DNA of 64,000 bases from Streptomyces sp. A 4/2 (GTDB lineage Bacteria; Actinomycetota; Actinomycetes; Streptomycetales; Streptomycetaceae), in the NCBI RefSeq assembly GCF_940670765.1, contig NZ_CALNVW010000031.1, positions 310,001 to 374,000 of the forward strand, in the 5' to 3' direction. The position numbers were made by a program, and so were the translations under genes. Below, piece by piece: positions 1 through 11,095 of this stretch (position 1 is the stretch's first letter; every line of letters starts with the position of its first letter). Under the pieces are notes generated by a model. It was not told where the DNA came from and did no database searches. It saw only the letters and a program-made list of their open reading frames with translations.

Positions 1-1332
1 ACACCGACGTCGACCAAGCCCTCTGCCACTCCCTCGCCGAAGGCGTCATCGACCGCCAAGGACAAGACGGGCTCGAAGGCCACTCCGTCCTCGACGGCGA
101 CTCCCCAGGGCCGTGCGGTCACCGACGCGCTCAAGGCCGGGCCCACCCCGTCCGCCTCCACCCCGGCCGCTCCGCAGGCCACGCCCACCCCGTCGGCCGC
201 CGACACCGCAGCCGCCGCCAAGCTGGAGAAGCAGTTCGCGGCGCTCGACTGCACCACCAAGGCGGGCCGCGCGAAGGCCGGCGGCGACAACGTCAAGCCC
301 ACCGACCCGACCGTGGCCTGCAGCGACCAGGGTGACGCGAAGTACATCCTCGGCCCGGCCGCCGTGGACGGCACCGACGTCGACGGCGCGAAGGCCGTCA
401 TCGACCAGCAGCGCGGCCAGTGGATCGTCCAGATGGACTTCACGGGCAAGGGCTCGAAGAAGTTCCAGACGATCACCAGCAAGCTCTCGCAGCAGCAGTC
501 CCCGCAGAACCAGTTCGCGATCGCCCTGGACGGGCAGGTCGTGTCGGCCCCCAGCGTCAGCTCTACGCTCAGCGGCAGCGCCGAGATCTCCGGCAGCTTC
601 ACCCAGCAGTCCGCCCAGGACCTCGCCAACGTGCTCTCCTACGGCGCGCTTCCGCTCTCCTTCAAGGAGGAGACGGTCACGACCGTGACGGCGGCGCTCG
701 GTGGCGAGCAGCTCCAGGCGGGCCTCATCGCCGGTGCCATCGGCCTGGCGCTGGTCATCGTCTACCTGATCGCGTACTACCGCGGTCTCGCGTTCATCGC
801 GATCCTCAGCCTGCTGGTCTCCGCGATCCTGACCTACACACTCATGGCACTGCTCGGCAAGGGCATCGGCTTCGCCCTCAACCTGCCCGCGGTGTGTGGT
901 GCGATCGTTGCGATCGGTATCACCGCGGACTCGTTCATCGTCTACTTCGAACGGATCCGCGACGAGATCCGGGAGGGCCGCACACTCCGGCCGGCCGTCG
1001 AGCGCGCCTGGCCGCGTGCCCGGCGCACCATCCTGGTCTCCGACTTCGTGTCGTTCCTGGCCGCCGCCGTGCTGTACATCGTGACGGTCGGCAAGGTCCA
1101 GGGCTTCGCCTTCACCCTCGGCCTGACCACGCTGCTCGACGTCGCCGTGGTGTTCCTGTTCACCAAGCCGGTGATGACGCTGCTGGCCCGCAAGAAGTTC
1201 TTCGCGAGCGGCCACCCCTGGTCCGGCCTCGATCCGAAGCGACTGGGGGCCAAACCTCCGCTACGCCGCTCCCGCAGTACCGTGTCCGCTTCTGTTTCCT
1301 CCTCCGCTTCCACCGACTCGAAGGAGGCGTGA
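1..1332 (+). CDS. secD: Protein translocase subunit SecD (5' end outside window)
   Basis: Membrane subunit of the SecDF complex, which uses the proton gradient to help pull secreted proteins out of the SecYEG channel. The reading frame is open from base 1, so the start and first transmembrane helix lie upstream. About 443 residues are present. The first ~65 residues are a Thr/Ser/Pro/Ala/Lys-rich linker, followed by the P1 head region and about five C-terminal membrane helices. These include the conserved stretch around ITADSFIVYFERIRDE, where the Asp sits in a transmembrane segment. The low-complexity linker inside the periplasmic part is unlike E. coli SecD. secF follows after one base, and the sequence AAGGAGG at the end of secD serves as the secF ribosome binding site, so the two are co-transcribed. 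Confidence 0.95.
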   Translation, partial: TPTSTKPSATPSPKASSTAKDKTGSKATPSSTATPQGRAVTDALKAGPTPSASTPAAPQATPTPSAADTAAAAKLEKQFAALDCTTKAGRAKAGGDNVKPTDPTVACSDQGDAKYILGPAAVDGTDVDGAKAVIDQQRGQWIVQMDFTGKGSKKFQTITSKLSQQQSPQNQFAIALDGQVVSAPSVSSTLSGSAEISGSFTQQSAQDLANVLSYGALPLSFKEETVTTVTAALGGEQLQAGLIAGAIGLALVIVYLIAYYRGLAFIAILSLLVSAILTYTLMALLGKGIGFALNLPAVCGAIVAIGITADSFIVYFERIRDEIREGRTLRPAVERAWPRARRTILVSDFVSFLAAAVLYIVTVGKVQGFAFTLGLTTLLDVAVVFLFTKPVMTLLARKKFFASGHPWSGLDPKRLGAKPPLRRSRSTVSASVSSSASTDSKEA

Positions 1333-1333
1333 G

Positions 1334-2443
1334 ATGTCGCGACTCGGCAGCATGGGCGCCCGGCTCTACCGCGGCGAGGTCGGCTACGACTTCGTGGCCA
1401 AGCGGAAGATCTGGTACGGGATCTCGATCCTGATCACCATCACGGCCATCGTCGGCCTGGCGGTGCGCGGTCTGAACCTGGGCATCGAGTTCCAGGGCGG
1501 TGCGGTCTTCACCACCACCCAGAGCACCAGCGTCTCCGTGACGCACGCCCAGGACGCGGCGGAGAAGATCTCCGGTCACGACGCGACCGTCCAGAAGCTC
1601 GGCAACGGCGGTCTGCGGATCCAGGTCTCCGGTATCGACACGGGCACGGCCGACAAGATCCACGGCTCGCTCGCCAAGGAACTGAAGCTCCCGGTCGACA
1701 AGATCGCCGCCGATGTGGTCGGTCCCAGCTGGGGTGAGACGATCGCCGCGAAGGCCTGGCAAGGCCTGGCGATCTTCATGGTCCTGGTGGTGATCTATCT
1801 GGCCATCGCCTTCGAATGGCGGATGGCCATCGCCGCCCTGGTCGCCCTGATCCACGACCTCACCATCACGGTCGGTGTGTACGCGCTCGTCGGGTTCGAG
1901 GTCACCCAGGGCACCGTGATCGGTCTGCTGACCATCCTCGGATACTCGCTCTACGACACCGTCGTCGTCTTCGACGGTCTCAAGGAAGCGTCCAAGGACC
2001 TCAAGAAGCAGACCCGCTTCACCTACAGCGAGATCGCCAACCGCAGCCTCAACGGCACCCTGGTGCGGTCCATCAACACCACGGTCGTCGCACTGCTCCC
2101 GGTCGCCGGACTGCTCTTCATCGGCGGTGGCTTCCTGGGCGCGGGGATGCTCAACGACATCTCGCTGGCCCTGTTCGTCGGCCTCGCAGCCGGTGCGTAC
2201 TCCTCGATCTTCATCGCCACTCCGCTCGTCGCCGACCTCAAGGAACGCGACCCGGCGATGAAGGCCCTCAAGAAGCGGGTGCTCGCCAAGCGGGCCTCCG
2301 CCGCCGCGAGGGGCGAGTCCGACGACGACATGTCCGACGGCGGCGACCCGCAGGAGGCGCTCGCCGGTGACGGTGCGGCCTCCCTCGTGGGCCCGCGCCC
2401 GTCCGGCACCCGCGGCCGCGGCCGTACCCCGGGGAAGCACTGA
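1334..2443 (+). CDS. secF: Protein translocase subunit SecF
   Basis: Partner of SecD in the proton-driven SecDF translocation motor of the cytoplasmic membrane. The protein has 369 residues: an N-terminal helix around residues 26-45, an external domain containing the LGIEFQGGAVF signature, then five helices with the conserved YSLYDTVVVFDGLKE segment, the counterpart of the SecD transmembrane Asp motif. The C-terminal ~60 residues are a charged, Gly/Arg-rich cytoplasmic tail ending near GRGRTPGKH. The ATG at 1334 follows AAGGAGG overlapping the secD stop. The stop overlaps the apt start by one base (TGATG), indicating translational coupling. Confidence 0.95.
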   Translation: MSRLGSMGARLYRGEVGYDFVAKRKIWYGISILITITAIVGLAVRGLNLGIEFQGGAVFTTTQSTSVSVTHAQDAAEKISGHDATVQKLGNGGLRIQVSGIDTGTADKIHGSLAKELKLPVDKIAADVVGPSWGETIAAKAWQGLAIFMVLVVIYLAIAFEWRMAIAALVALIHDLTITVGVYALVGFEVTQGTVIGLLTILGYSLYDTVVVFDGLKEASKDLKKQTRFTYSEIANRSLNGTLVRSINTTVVALLPVAGLLFIGGGFLGAGMLNDISLALFVGLAAGAYSSIFIATPLVADLKERDPAMKALKKRVLAKRASAAARGESDDDMSDGGDPQEALAGDGAASLVGPRPSGTRGRGRTPGKH

Positions 2444-2982
2444 TGACCGACGTACGGGAGCTGCTGCTCAGCCGGATCCGGGACGTCCAGGACTATCCGA
2501 AGCCGGGTGTGGTGTTCAAGGACATCACACCGCTGCTCGCCGACCCGGAAGCCTTCACCGCCCTGACCGACGCCCTCGCGGAACTGTGCCTGCGGCACGG
2601 CGCCACCAAGATCGTCGGCCTGGAGGCGCGCGGGTTCATCCTGGCCGCCCCGGTCGCGATCCGGGCCGGTCTGGGCTTCATCCCGGTCCGCAAGGCGGGC
2701 AAACTTCCGGGAGCGACGCTCTCGCAGCGCTACGACCTGGAGTACGGGAGCGCCGAGATCGAGCTGCACGCCGAGGACCTCGGCGCCGACGACCGGGTCA
2801 TGGTCATCGACGACGTCCTCGCCACCGGCGGCACGGCCGAAGCCTCGCTGGAGCTGATCCGCCGGGCGGGCGCCCAGGTCACGGGCGTCGCCGTACTGAT
2901 GGAGCTCGGCTTCCTCGCCGGGCGGGCCCGGCTGGAGCCCGCGCTGCGCGGAGCCCCGCTGGACGCACTGATCACCGTCTGA
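2443..2982 (+). CDS. apt: Adenine phosphoribosyltransferase
   Basis: Purine salvage enzyme converting adenine and PRPP to AMP and pyrophosphate in the cytosol. Its 179 residues are the usual length for the family. Features visible are the N-terminal DYPKPGVVFKDITPLL segment, the substrate-binding GLEARGFI motif and the PRPP-binding loop VMVIDDVLATGGTA. The ATG overlaps the secF stop by one base. The gene lies between secDF and relA, an order known in Streptomyces. A strong hairpin follows the stop, so transcription probably ends before relA or is partly relayed into it. Confidence 0.95.
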   Translation: MTDVRELLLSRIRDVQDYPKPGVVFKDITPLLADPEAFTALTDALAELCLRHGATKIVGLEARGFILAAPVAIRAGLGFIPVRKAGKLPGATLSQRYDLEYGSAEIELHAEDLGADDRVMVIDDVLATGGTAEASLELIRRAGAQVTGVAVLMELGFLAGRARLEPALRGAPLDALITV

Positions 2983-3001
2983 TCCGTACACCGCTCCACG
3001 G

Positions 3002-3035
3002 AGGCGGGCACCCTGGAACCACCGGGTGCCCGCCT
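3002..3035 (+). terminator. Hairpin terminator downstream of apt
   Basis: A 12-bp perfect stem (AGGCGGGCACCC at 3002-3013 with GGGTGCCCGCCT at 3024-3035) with a 10-nt loop, followed by TTTCG. It lies 20 bases after the apt stop and ends the secD-secF-apt unit, leaving about 105 bases for a separate relA promoter. Confidence 0.75.
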
Positions 3036-3142
3036 TTCGCGTACGGTCCCGGCACCGGCCCAGGGCGAGCGGATCGCCGGGGATCGATACCATGGCCTTT
3101 CCGGACCTGACCGGGGGACCCGGACCCGCACAAGGAGTGCCC

Positions 3143-5665
<2,523 letters not shown>

Positions 5666-5718
5666 CCGGCCGCCCGCAGAGCCTGACCGGCCGCTCCAGG
5701 CCCGCAGAGCCCGGCGGC

Positions 5719-5752
5719 AGCAGCCCTTCGCGCACTCACGCGGAGGGCTGCT
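5719..5752. terminator. Bidirectional terminator between relA and the MarR gene
   Basis: A 14-bp stem (AGCAGCCCTTCGCG with CGCGGAGGGCTGCT, one G-U pair) with a 6-nt loop. It lies between convergent genes. The stop codon of the minus-strand MarR gene falls inside the loop and stem, so the hairpin overlaps the end of that reading frame. Confidence 0.65.
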
Positions 5753-6293
5753 CCCCGTTTCCGGCCAGGATGCCGATCCCGCTACCGCCCGGGACGTCGT
5801 CCGGTTCCGAGGCCAGCCGCGCGGCCGAATCGGCGACCAGCGCCTCGATGATCCGCGCGGCGCTGCGGATCTCGTCGTCGCGCACCTCGGCGAGCACCTC
5901 GCGGAAGATGCGCCGTACGCCCTCGTTCAGCCGGAGCACCACGGTTCGCCCGAGATCGGAAAGCTCCAGCAGCTGTGCTCGTTGATCACTGGGGTCCGGA
6001 GCGCGCCGGATCAGACCGTCCTGCTCCAGCCCGGCCGCCTGCCGGGTGACGTGCGGGGTCCGTACGAGCAGCCGCTCCGCGACATCGGTCACCCGCAGCG
6101 GTCCGGGGGCGTCGCACAGCACGCGCAGCAGCGCGATCTCCGGGCGTTCGATCTTGACCCCCACGGCCGCCGTGAGCCGGTCATGGACCCTGCTGCGGCC
6201 CATCGCGTACGAGAGCGAGGTGACCGCCCGCACCAGGTCGTCCAGGGGATCGCCCACGGGGGCGTCCGGGGCGTCGTGCGACTGCTGAGCCAT
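5736..6293 (-). CDS. MarR-family transcriptional regulator
   Basis: Probable DNA-binding repressor of 185 residues, typical in length for MarR proteins. The winged helix-turn-helix spans roughly residues 45-115: LRVTDVAERLLVRTPHVTRQ is the helix-turn-helix and IRRAPDPSDQRAQLLEL the wing, with the DxRaxxLxLT-like feature. Long flanking helices would form the dimer interface. The last ~25 residues are Gly/Pro-rich and look disordered. An in-frame ATG nine bases upstream (6302) is also possible; the ATG at 6293 has better spacing from AGGA. It is convergent with relA and no obvious target operon sits beside it, so the ligand and target are unknown. Confidence 0.85.
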   Translation of the reverse strand: MAQQSHDAPDAPVGDPLDDLVRAVTSLSYAMGRSRVHDRLTAAVGVKIERPEIALLRVLCDAPGPLRVTDVAERLLVRTPHVTRQAAGLEQDGLIRRAPDPSDQRAQLLELSDLGRTVVLRLNEGVRRIFREVLAEVRDDEIRSAARIIEALVADSAARLASEPDDVPGGSGIGILAGNGEQPSA

Positions 6294-6401
6294 GGCGATC
6301 ATCCTGCCTCATCCCGCACTTCCGGCGCAGACGGCTTCGTCAGCCCGATCACGCGCTCGTGGTGGCCCGCAGCAACTTCGCGGTGTCCTACGGCAAAGGG
6401 A

Positions 6402-6428
6402 AGGGCCCACCGTCGAACGGTGGGCCCT
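6402..6428 (-). terminator. Terminator downstream of the DUF349 gene
   Basis: A 12-bp perfect inverted repeat (AGGGCCCACCGT / ACGGTGGGCCCT) with a CGA loop, about 40 bases past the stop of the minus-strand DUF349 gene and before the MarR gene start. Confidence 0.7.
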
Positions 6429-6464
6429 CCCTTCCGATCTGCCGGTCCCGGGACCGCGCGGGTG

Positions 6465-7694
6465 TCAGCCGCCGAACTCCTCCAGGCCCTTCAGCGCCTG
6501 GTCGAGCAGCGCCTGCCGGCCTTCCAGCTCACGGGCGAGCTTGTCGGCCTTGGCGTTGTTGCCCGCTGCACGCGCCGTGTCGATCTGCTTGCGCAGCTTG
6601 TCGACAGCGCCCTGGAGCTGGCCCGTCAGACCCGCGGCACGCGCACGCGCCTCCGGGTTGGTGCGGCGCCACTCGGACTCCTCGGCCTCCTGCAGCGCCC
6701 GCTCCACCGTCTGCATCCGGCCCTCGACCTTCGGGCGGGCGTCACGCGGTACGTGCCCGATCGCTTCCCAGCGCTCGTTCAGACCACGGAACGCAGCCCT
6801 GGCCGCCTTGAGGTCCCGCACCGGGAGCAGCTTCTCGGCCTCGACCGCGAGATCCTCCTTCAGCTTGAGGTTCTCGGTCTGCTCCGCGTCCCGCTCGGCG
6901 AAGACCTCCGCACGCGCGGCGAAGAAGACGTCCTGGGCACCGCGGAAGCGATTCCACAGGTCGTCCTCGGACTCCCGCTGGGCACGCCCGGCGGACTTCC
7001 ACTCGGTCATCAGGTCGCGGTACCGGGCGGCGGTCGTCCCCCAGTCCGTCGAGCCGGAGAGGGACTCGGCCTCGGCGACCAGCTTCTCCTTGGTCTTACG
7101 GGCGTCCTCACGCTGCGCGTCCAGCGACGCGAAGTGCGCCTTGCGCCGCTTGGAGAAAGCCGACCGGGCGTGCGAGAAGCGGTGCCACAGCTCGTCGTCG
7201 GACTTCCGGTCGAGCCGGGGCAGGCCCTTCCAGATGTCCACCAGTGCCCGCAGCCGCTCACCGGCGGACCGCCACTGGTCGCTCTGTGCCAGTTCCTCGG
7301 CCTCGACGACCAGAGCCTCCTTGGCGTGCTTCGCCTCGTCGGTCTGCTTGGCCTTCTTGACCTTGCGCTCCTCACGGCGCGCGTCGACCGTCGAGACCAG
7401 CCCGTCCAGGCGCACCCGCAGGGCGTCGAGATCGCCGACGGCGTGATGCTCGTCCACCTGCCCGCGCAGGTGATCGATGGCGGTCTGGGCGTCCTTGGCC
7501 GACAAGTCGGTGGTCTTCACCCGGCGTTCGAGGAGGCCGATCTCGACGACCAGGCCCTCGTACTTGCGCTCGAAGTAAGCCAGGGCCTCCTCGGGCGAGC
7601 CTGCCTGCCAGGAACCGGCGACCTTCTCACCATCGGCAGTACGCACGTATACGGTGCCCGTCTCGTCGACACGGCCCCACGGGTCGCTGCTCAC
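6465..7694 (-). CDS. DUF349 domain-containing coiled-coil protein
   Basis: A 409-residue, highly charged, almost wholly helical protein. The start is set at the GTG giving VSSDPWGRVDETG; the open frame upstream lacks family character. After a short N-terminal segment with the pattern WGRVDETGTVYVRT come several repeats typical of DUF349, such as WKGLPRLDRKSDDELWHRF and WKSAGRAQRESEDDLWNRFR, each a helical hairpin rich in Lys, Glu and Arg. The C-terminus is a long predicted coiled coil. DUF349 proteins lack an established biochemical activity. The gene lies between the cyclophilin gene and a MarR gene on the minus strand, as in other Streptomyces, and is flanked by its own terminator. Confidence 0.85.
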   Translation of the reverse strand: MSSDPWGRVDETGTVYVRTADGEKVAGSWQAGSPEEALAYFERKYEGLVVEIGLLERRVKTTDLSAKDAQTAIDHLRGQVDEHHAVGDLDALRVRLDGLVSTVDARREERKVKKAKQTDEAKHAKEALVVEAEELAQSDQWRSAGERLRALVDIWKGLPRLDRKSDDELWHRFSHARSAFSKRRKAHFASLDAQREDARKTKEKLVAEAESLSGSTDWGTTAARYRDLMTEWKSAGRAQRESEDDLWNRFRGAQDVFFAARAEVFAERDAEQTENLKLKEDLAVEAEKLLPVRDLKAARAAFRGLNERWEAIGHVPRDARPKVEGRMQTVERALQEAEESEWRRTNPEARARAAGLTGQLQGAVDKLRKQIDTARAAGNNAKADKLARELEGRQALLDQALKGLEEFGG

Positions 7695-7847
7695 AGCGCC
7701 TCCATCCACATGATGCCTGCGGGGACTTGTGGGCCCCCGGGCATCGTCCACAGTTTCTTCGGCCGGGCTTCAAGCGCCCCGCACTCCGCCAACATAGGCG
7801 AACGGCAGGGTGGCTGTCCGCATCCGGCCCATCCGAATATCGCAGGC

Positions 7848-8627
7848 TCAGGACTTGGTGACGGTGGCCTTCGAGAGAGTGACCGCCTTCTTGGGCGCTC
7901 CGTCCTGCCCCCCGCCGGTAACTCCGGCCTTGGCGACGTCCTTGACCGTCTTCAGCCCTGCGGCGTCCATCGTCCCGAACGGGGTGTACGTCGGAGGCAG
8001 TTTGCTGTCCTTGTAGACGAGGAAGAACTGGCTGCCGCCGGTGTGTGCCTGACCGGTGTTGGCCATTGCCACCGAACCCGCCGGGTAGGTCACCGTGCCG
8101 TCGCTGCCCGCCTTGCCGAGACCTGTCAGGTTCTCGTCCGGGATGGTGTACCCGGGACCGCCCGAACCGTCGCCCTTGGGGTCACCGCACTGCAGGACGT
8201 AGATGCCCTTCGTGGTGAGCCGGTGGCACTTCGTTCCGTCGAAGAAGCCCTTGTCGGCCAGCGCCTTGAAGGAGTTGACCGTGTGCGGGGTCTTCGCCGC
8301 GTCCATGACCAGAGAGATCGGGCCCTGGTTCGTCTTGAGCGAGAAGGTGTACTTGGCCTTCTTGTCGATCGTCATCGCGGGCTCGGGCGGAGCACTGCTG
8401 CTCGCCGAGGGGGATGCCGCCGCCTTGTCGGCGCTGGGCTTGCTGTCGTCGCTCTTGAAGGCTCCCGCCCCGTAGGCGACTGCGCCGGCCACGACCACCA
8501 CGGCAACGGCCGAGGCGATCACCGTGTTGCGGCGGCGGGCCTTGCGCCGGGCCGAGATGCGGCGCTCCTGCTGACGCTCGAACTTTTCTCTGGCGAGCTG
8601 CCGCCGCCGCTGATCGCTGCTGACCAC
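7848..8627 (-). CDS. Membrane-anchored cyclophilin-type peptidyl-prolyl cis-trans isomerase
   Basis: A 259-residue protein predicted to act outside the membrane in folding of exported proteins. It starts at GTG with GGGAG upstream. The N-terminal ~35 residues are strongly basic (RRRQLAREKFERQQERR), then a single transmembrane segment at about 36-57 (TVIASAVAVVVVAGAVAYGAG), a Ser/Ala/Pro-rich linker to about residue 85, and a cyclophilin domain to the end. Recognisable cyclophilin elements are NSFKALADKGFFDGTKCHRL, GDGSGGPGY, GSVAMANTGQAHTGGSQFF and the FGTM segment. No lipobox is seen, so the anchor is the helix. It is divergent from the MBL-fold gene across a 135-bp shared promoter region. 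Confidence 0.9.
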   Translation of the reverse strand: MVSSDQRRRQLAREKFERQQERRISARRKARRRNTVIASAVAVVVVAGAVAYGAGAFKSDDSKPSADKAAASPSASSSAPPEPAMTIDKKAKYTFSLKTNQGPISLVMDAAKTPHTVNSFKALADKGFFDGTKCHRLTTKGIYVLQCGDPKGDGSGGPGYTIPDENLTGLGKAGSDGTVTYPAGSVAMANTGQAHTGGSQFFLVYKDSKLPPTYTPFGTMDAAGLKTVKDVAKAGVTGGGQDGAPKKAVTLSKATVTKS

Positions 8628-8762
8628 CGGGTGTTCTCCCTCGTACGTGTCGTATACCTGTCCGGGTTAGGCCGTACCGTATATGGGTTCGCTGTGTGAT
8701 GAGTGGCGCCGGTAGGCTCTGATCTGCTGGAATCCCCCGCTCCACCGACATTAAGGACGATC

Positions 8763-9449
8763 GTGCTCATTGCCGGGTTCCCCGCCGGGGCCTGGGGCAC
8801 CAACTGTTATCTGGTCGCCCCCGCAGCAGGCGAGGAGTGCGTGATCATCGACCCGGGCCACCGAGCGGCCCAGGGCGTCGAGGACGCGCTCAGGAAACAT
8901 CGGCTCAAGCCCGTGGCGGTCGTTCTCACCCATGGCCATATCGACCATGTGGCATCGGTGGTCCCGGTCTGCGGAGCACACGACGTACCCGCGTGGATCC
9001 ACCCCGCCGACCGCTTCATGATGAGCGACCCCGAGAAGGGCATCGGCCGGACCATCGGCATGCCGGTGATGGGGGAGCTGACCGTGGGGGAGCCGGACGA
9101 CGTCAAGGAACTGGCCGACGGCGCCGAGCTGAACCTCGCCGGTCTGGAGTTCTCCGTCGCTCATGCGCCCGGCCATACCAAGGGGTCGGTGACGTTCAGG
9201 CTGCCCGAGGCGGAAGACATTCCGCAGATCCTCTTCTCGGGCGACCTGCTCTTCGCCGGCTCCATCGGACGCACCGACATGCCCGGCGGCGACCACGCCG
9301 AGATACTCGAGTCGCTGGCCCGTGTGTGCCTGCCGCTCGACGACTCGACCGTGGTGCTGCCCGGCCACAACGAGCAGACGACCATCGGCCGTGAGCGCGC
9401 CACCAACCCGTACCTGCGGGGACCGGCCGCTCCCCGACGAGGAATGTGA
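8763..9449 (+). CDS. MBL-fold metallo-hydrolase (glyoxalase II-like)
   Basis: A 228-residue single-domain metallo-beta-lactamase fold protein. The GTG at 8763 has AAGGACG just upstream and gives the typical VLIAGFPAGAWGTNCYLV beginning. The metal site is complete: THGHIDHV (His57, His59, Asp61, His62), HAPGHTKGSV, FSGDLLFAGSIGRTD and the late LPGHNEQTT histidine. This pattern belongs to the hydroxyacylglutathione hydrolase-like group. Streptomyces uses mycothiol instead of glutathione, so an S-acyl-mycothiol type substrate is a guess. It lies 10 bases upstream of hisS and is probably co-transcribed with it. Confidence 0.9.
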   Translation: MLIAGFPAGAWGTNCYLVAPAAGEECVIIDPGHRAAQGVEDALRKHRLKPVAVVLTHGHIDHVASVVPVCGAHDVPAWIHPADRFMMSDPEKGIGRTIGMPVMGELTVGEPDDVKELADGAELNLAGLEFSVAHAPGHTKGSVTFRLPEAEDIPQILFSGDLLFAGSIGRTDMPGGDHAEILESLARVCLPLDDSTVVLPGHNEQTTIGRERATNPYLRGPAAPRRGM

Positions 9450-9459
9450 CGACTTTTCC

Positions 9460-10722
9460 GTGAGTACTTTCCAGGCCCCCAAGGGCACGTACGACCTTCT
9501 TCCCCCCTCCTCCGCGACCTTCCTCGCGGTACGTGAGGCGCTTGCGGCGCCGCTGAAGAACTCGGGCTACGGCTACGTCGAGACCCCCGGGTTCGAGGAC
9601 GTCGCCCTCTTCTCACGCGGTGTCGGCGAGTCCACCGACATCGTGTCCAAGGAGATGTACGCCTTCGAGACGCGCGGCGGCGACAAGCTCGCGCTGCGCC
9701 CCGAAGGCACCGCGTCCGTACTGCGCGCGGCGCTGGAGGCCAACCTCCACAAGGCCGGGAACCTGCCGGTGAAGCTCTGGTACTCCGGCTCGTACTACCG
9801 CTACGAGCGCCCGCAGAAGGGTCGCTACCGGCACTTCTCCCAGGTCGGCGCCGAGGCGATCGGTGCGGAGGACCCGGTGCTGGACGCCGAGATGATCATC
9901 CTGGCCGACCAGGCGTACCGCTCGCTGGGGCTGCGGGAGTTCCGGATCCTGCTCAACTCCCTGGGCGACAAGGAGTGCCGCCCGGTCTACCGCGAGGCGC
10001 TCCAGGGATTCCTGCGCGGGCTCGACCTGGACGAGGACACGCAGCGGCGGGCCGAGATCAACCCGCTGCGGGTGCTCGACGACAAGCGGGCCGACGTCCA
10101 GAAGCAGCTCGTCGGCGCACCGGTCCTCCGGGACTTCCTGTGCGACGCCTGCAAGGCGTACCACGAGGAGGTGCGCGCGCTGCTCGGCGCGGCGGGAGTG
10201 GCGTTCGAGGACGACGAGAAACTGGTCCGAGGTCTCGACTACTACACCCGCACGACCTTCGAGTTCGTCCACGACGGGCTCGGTTCGCAGTCCGCGGTGG
10301 GCGGCGGCGGTCGCTACGACGGGCTGTCCGAGATGATCGGCGGCCCCGCGCTGCCGTCGGTGGGCTGGGCGCTCGGCGTGGACCGTACGGTCCTGGCCCT
10401 GGAGGCCGAGGGCATCGAGCTCCAACTGCCCGTCACGACCAGCGTGTTCGCCGTGCCGCTCGGCGAGGAGGCCCGACGGGTGCTCTTCGGCGTGGTCACC
10501 GAGCTGCGCAGGGCCGGCGTCGCGGCGGACTTCGCGTTCGGCGGTCGCGGCCTCAAGGGGGCGATGAAGTCGGCCAACCGCAGCGGAGCCCGCTTCACCG
10601 TCGTCGCCGGGGAGCGGGACCTGTCCGACGGCAACGTCCAGCTCAAGGACATGGAATCCGGTGAGCAGCAGGCGGTGCCGCTGGACGGCATCGTCGAGGC
10701 GGTCCGGTCCCGGCTCGGCTGA
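9460..10722 (+). CDS. hisS: Histidine--tRNA ligase
   Basis: Class II aminoacyl-tRNA synthetase that charges tRNA-His. The GTG at 9460 gives VSTFQAPKGTYDLLPP, the standard start, and 420 residues, the usual length. Visible motifs are motif 2 (SGSYYRYERPQKGRYRHF, with the Arg pair), the histidine-A loop LVRGLDYYTRTTFEF, motif 3 near GWALGVDRTVLALE, and the C-terminal anticodon-binding domain from about residue 330. A very strong hairpin 25 bases after the stop closes the MBL-hisS unit. Confidence 0.95.
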   Translation: MSTFQAPKGTYDLLPPSSATFLAVREALAAPLKNSGYGYVETPGFEDVALFSRGVGESTDIVSKEMYAFETRGGDKLALRPEGTASVLRAALEANLHKAGNLPVKLWYSGSYYRYERPQKGRYRHFSQVGAEAIGAEDPVLDAEMIILADQAYRSLGLREFRILLNSLGDKECRPVYREALQGFLRGLDLDEDTQRRAEINPLRVLDDKRADVQKQLVGAPVLRDFLCDACKAYHEEVRALLGAAGVAFEDDEKLVRGLDYYTRTTFEFVHDGLGSQSAVGGGGRYDGLSEMIGGPALPSVGWALGVDRTVLALEAEGIELQLPVTTSVFAVPLGEEARRVLFGVVTELRRAGVAADFAFGGRGLKGAMKSANRSGARFTVVAGERDLSDGNVQLKDMESGEQQAVPLDGIVEAVRSRLG

Positions 10723-10746
10723 GACCGGCCGGCGAACGAAGCCGAC

Positions 10747-10779
10747 GCGGCCCGGACGGAAGCCTTCCGTCCGGGCCGC
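10747..10779 (+). terminator. Terminator downstream of hisS
   Basis: A 15-bp perfect stem (GCGGCCCGGACGGAA with TTCCGTCCGGGCCGC) and a 3-nt loop, 25 bases after the hisS stop. There is no T tract, as is common for terminators in GC-rich actinobacteria. Confidence 0.8.
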
Positions 10780-10783
10780 AACT

Positions 10784-11095
10784 TCGGGTACTAACCGGAG
10801 AAATCGGGCATTCGACCCGGGGTCGTCAACCCGACAGGTGCGGATTCGCCCTGCCTGACGAATTCCGACGCGTGATCGCCGGGTACGGTCCCCGGCGGCC
10901 GGATCGGCGGCCGGTACGGAGACTTCGTGCGCCTCACCGGGTCGGCGGCCCGGGAGCATTCCCGCCGCTGGATGCCTGCCCGCCCTGCAGGGGACGGCCG
11001 GAGGCGCATCCTTATGTGCACCGAACGGTGCACACCCCGCGCGGTACGGCACAATGATGCTGCCCAGCAGGCCACCGGAGCGATGGATCGGCACT
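10784..11095. other. Intergenic region hisS-VKOR gene
   Basis: Roughly 310 bases after the hisS terminator with no coding region I can support. The only clear structure is the symmetrical element at 11015-11034. Base composition stays GC-rich, with a slightly AT-richer patch at 10784-10870. The promoter of the downstream membrane protein must lie here; CACAAT near 11050 is a possible -10. Confidence 0.5.
11015..11034. promoter_or_regulatory. Perfect inverted repeat, candidate operator of the VKOR gene
   Basis: TGTGCACCG and CGGTGCACA form 9-bp perfect arms separated by AA, about 60 bases upstream of the VKOR start codon and just before a possible promoter. The short spacer makes a DNA operator for a dimeric regulator more likely than an RNA hairpin. 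No regulator gene adjoins it. Confidence 0.45.
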
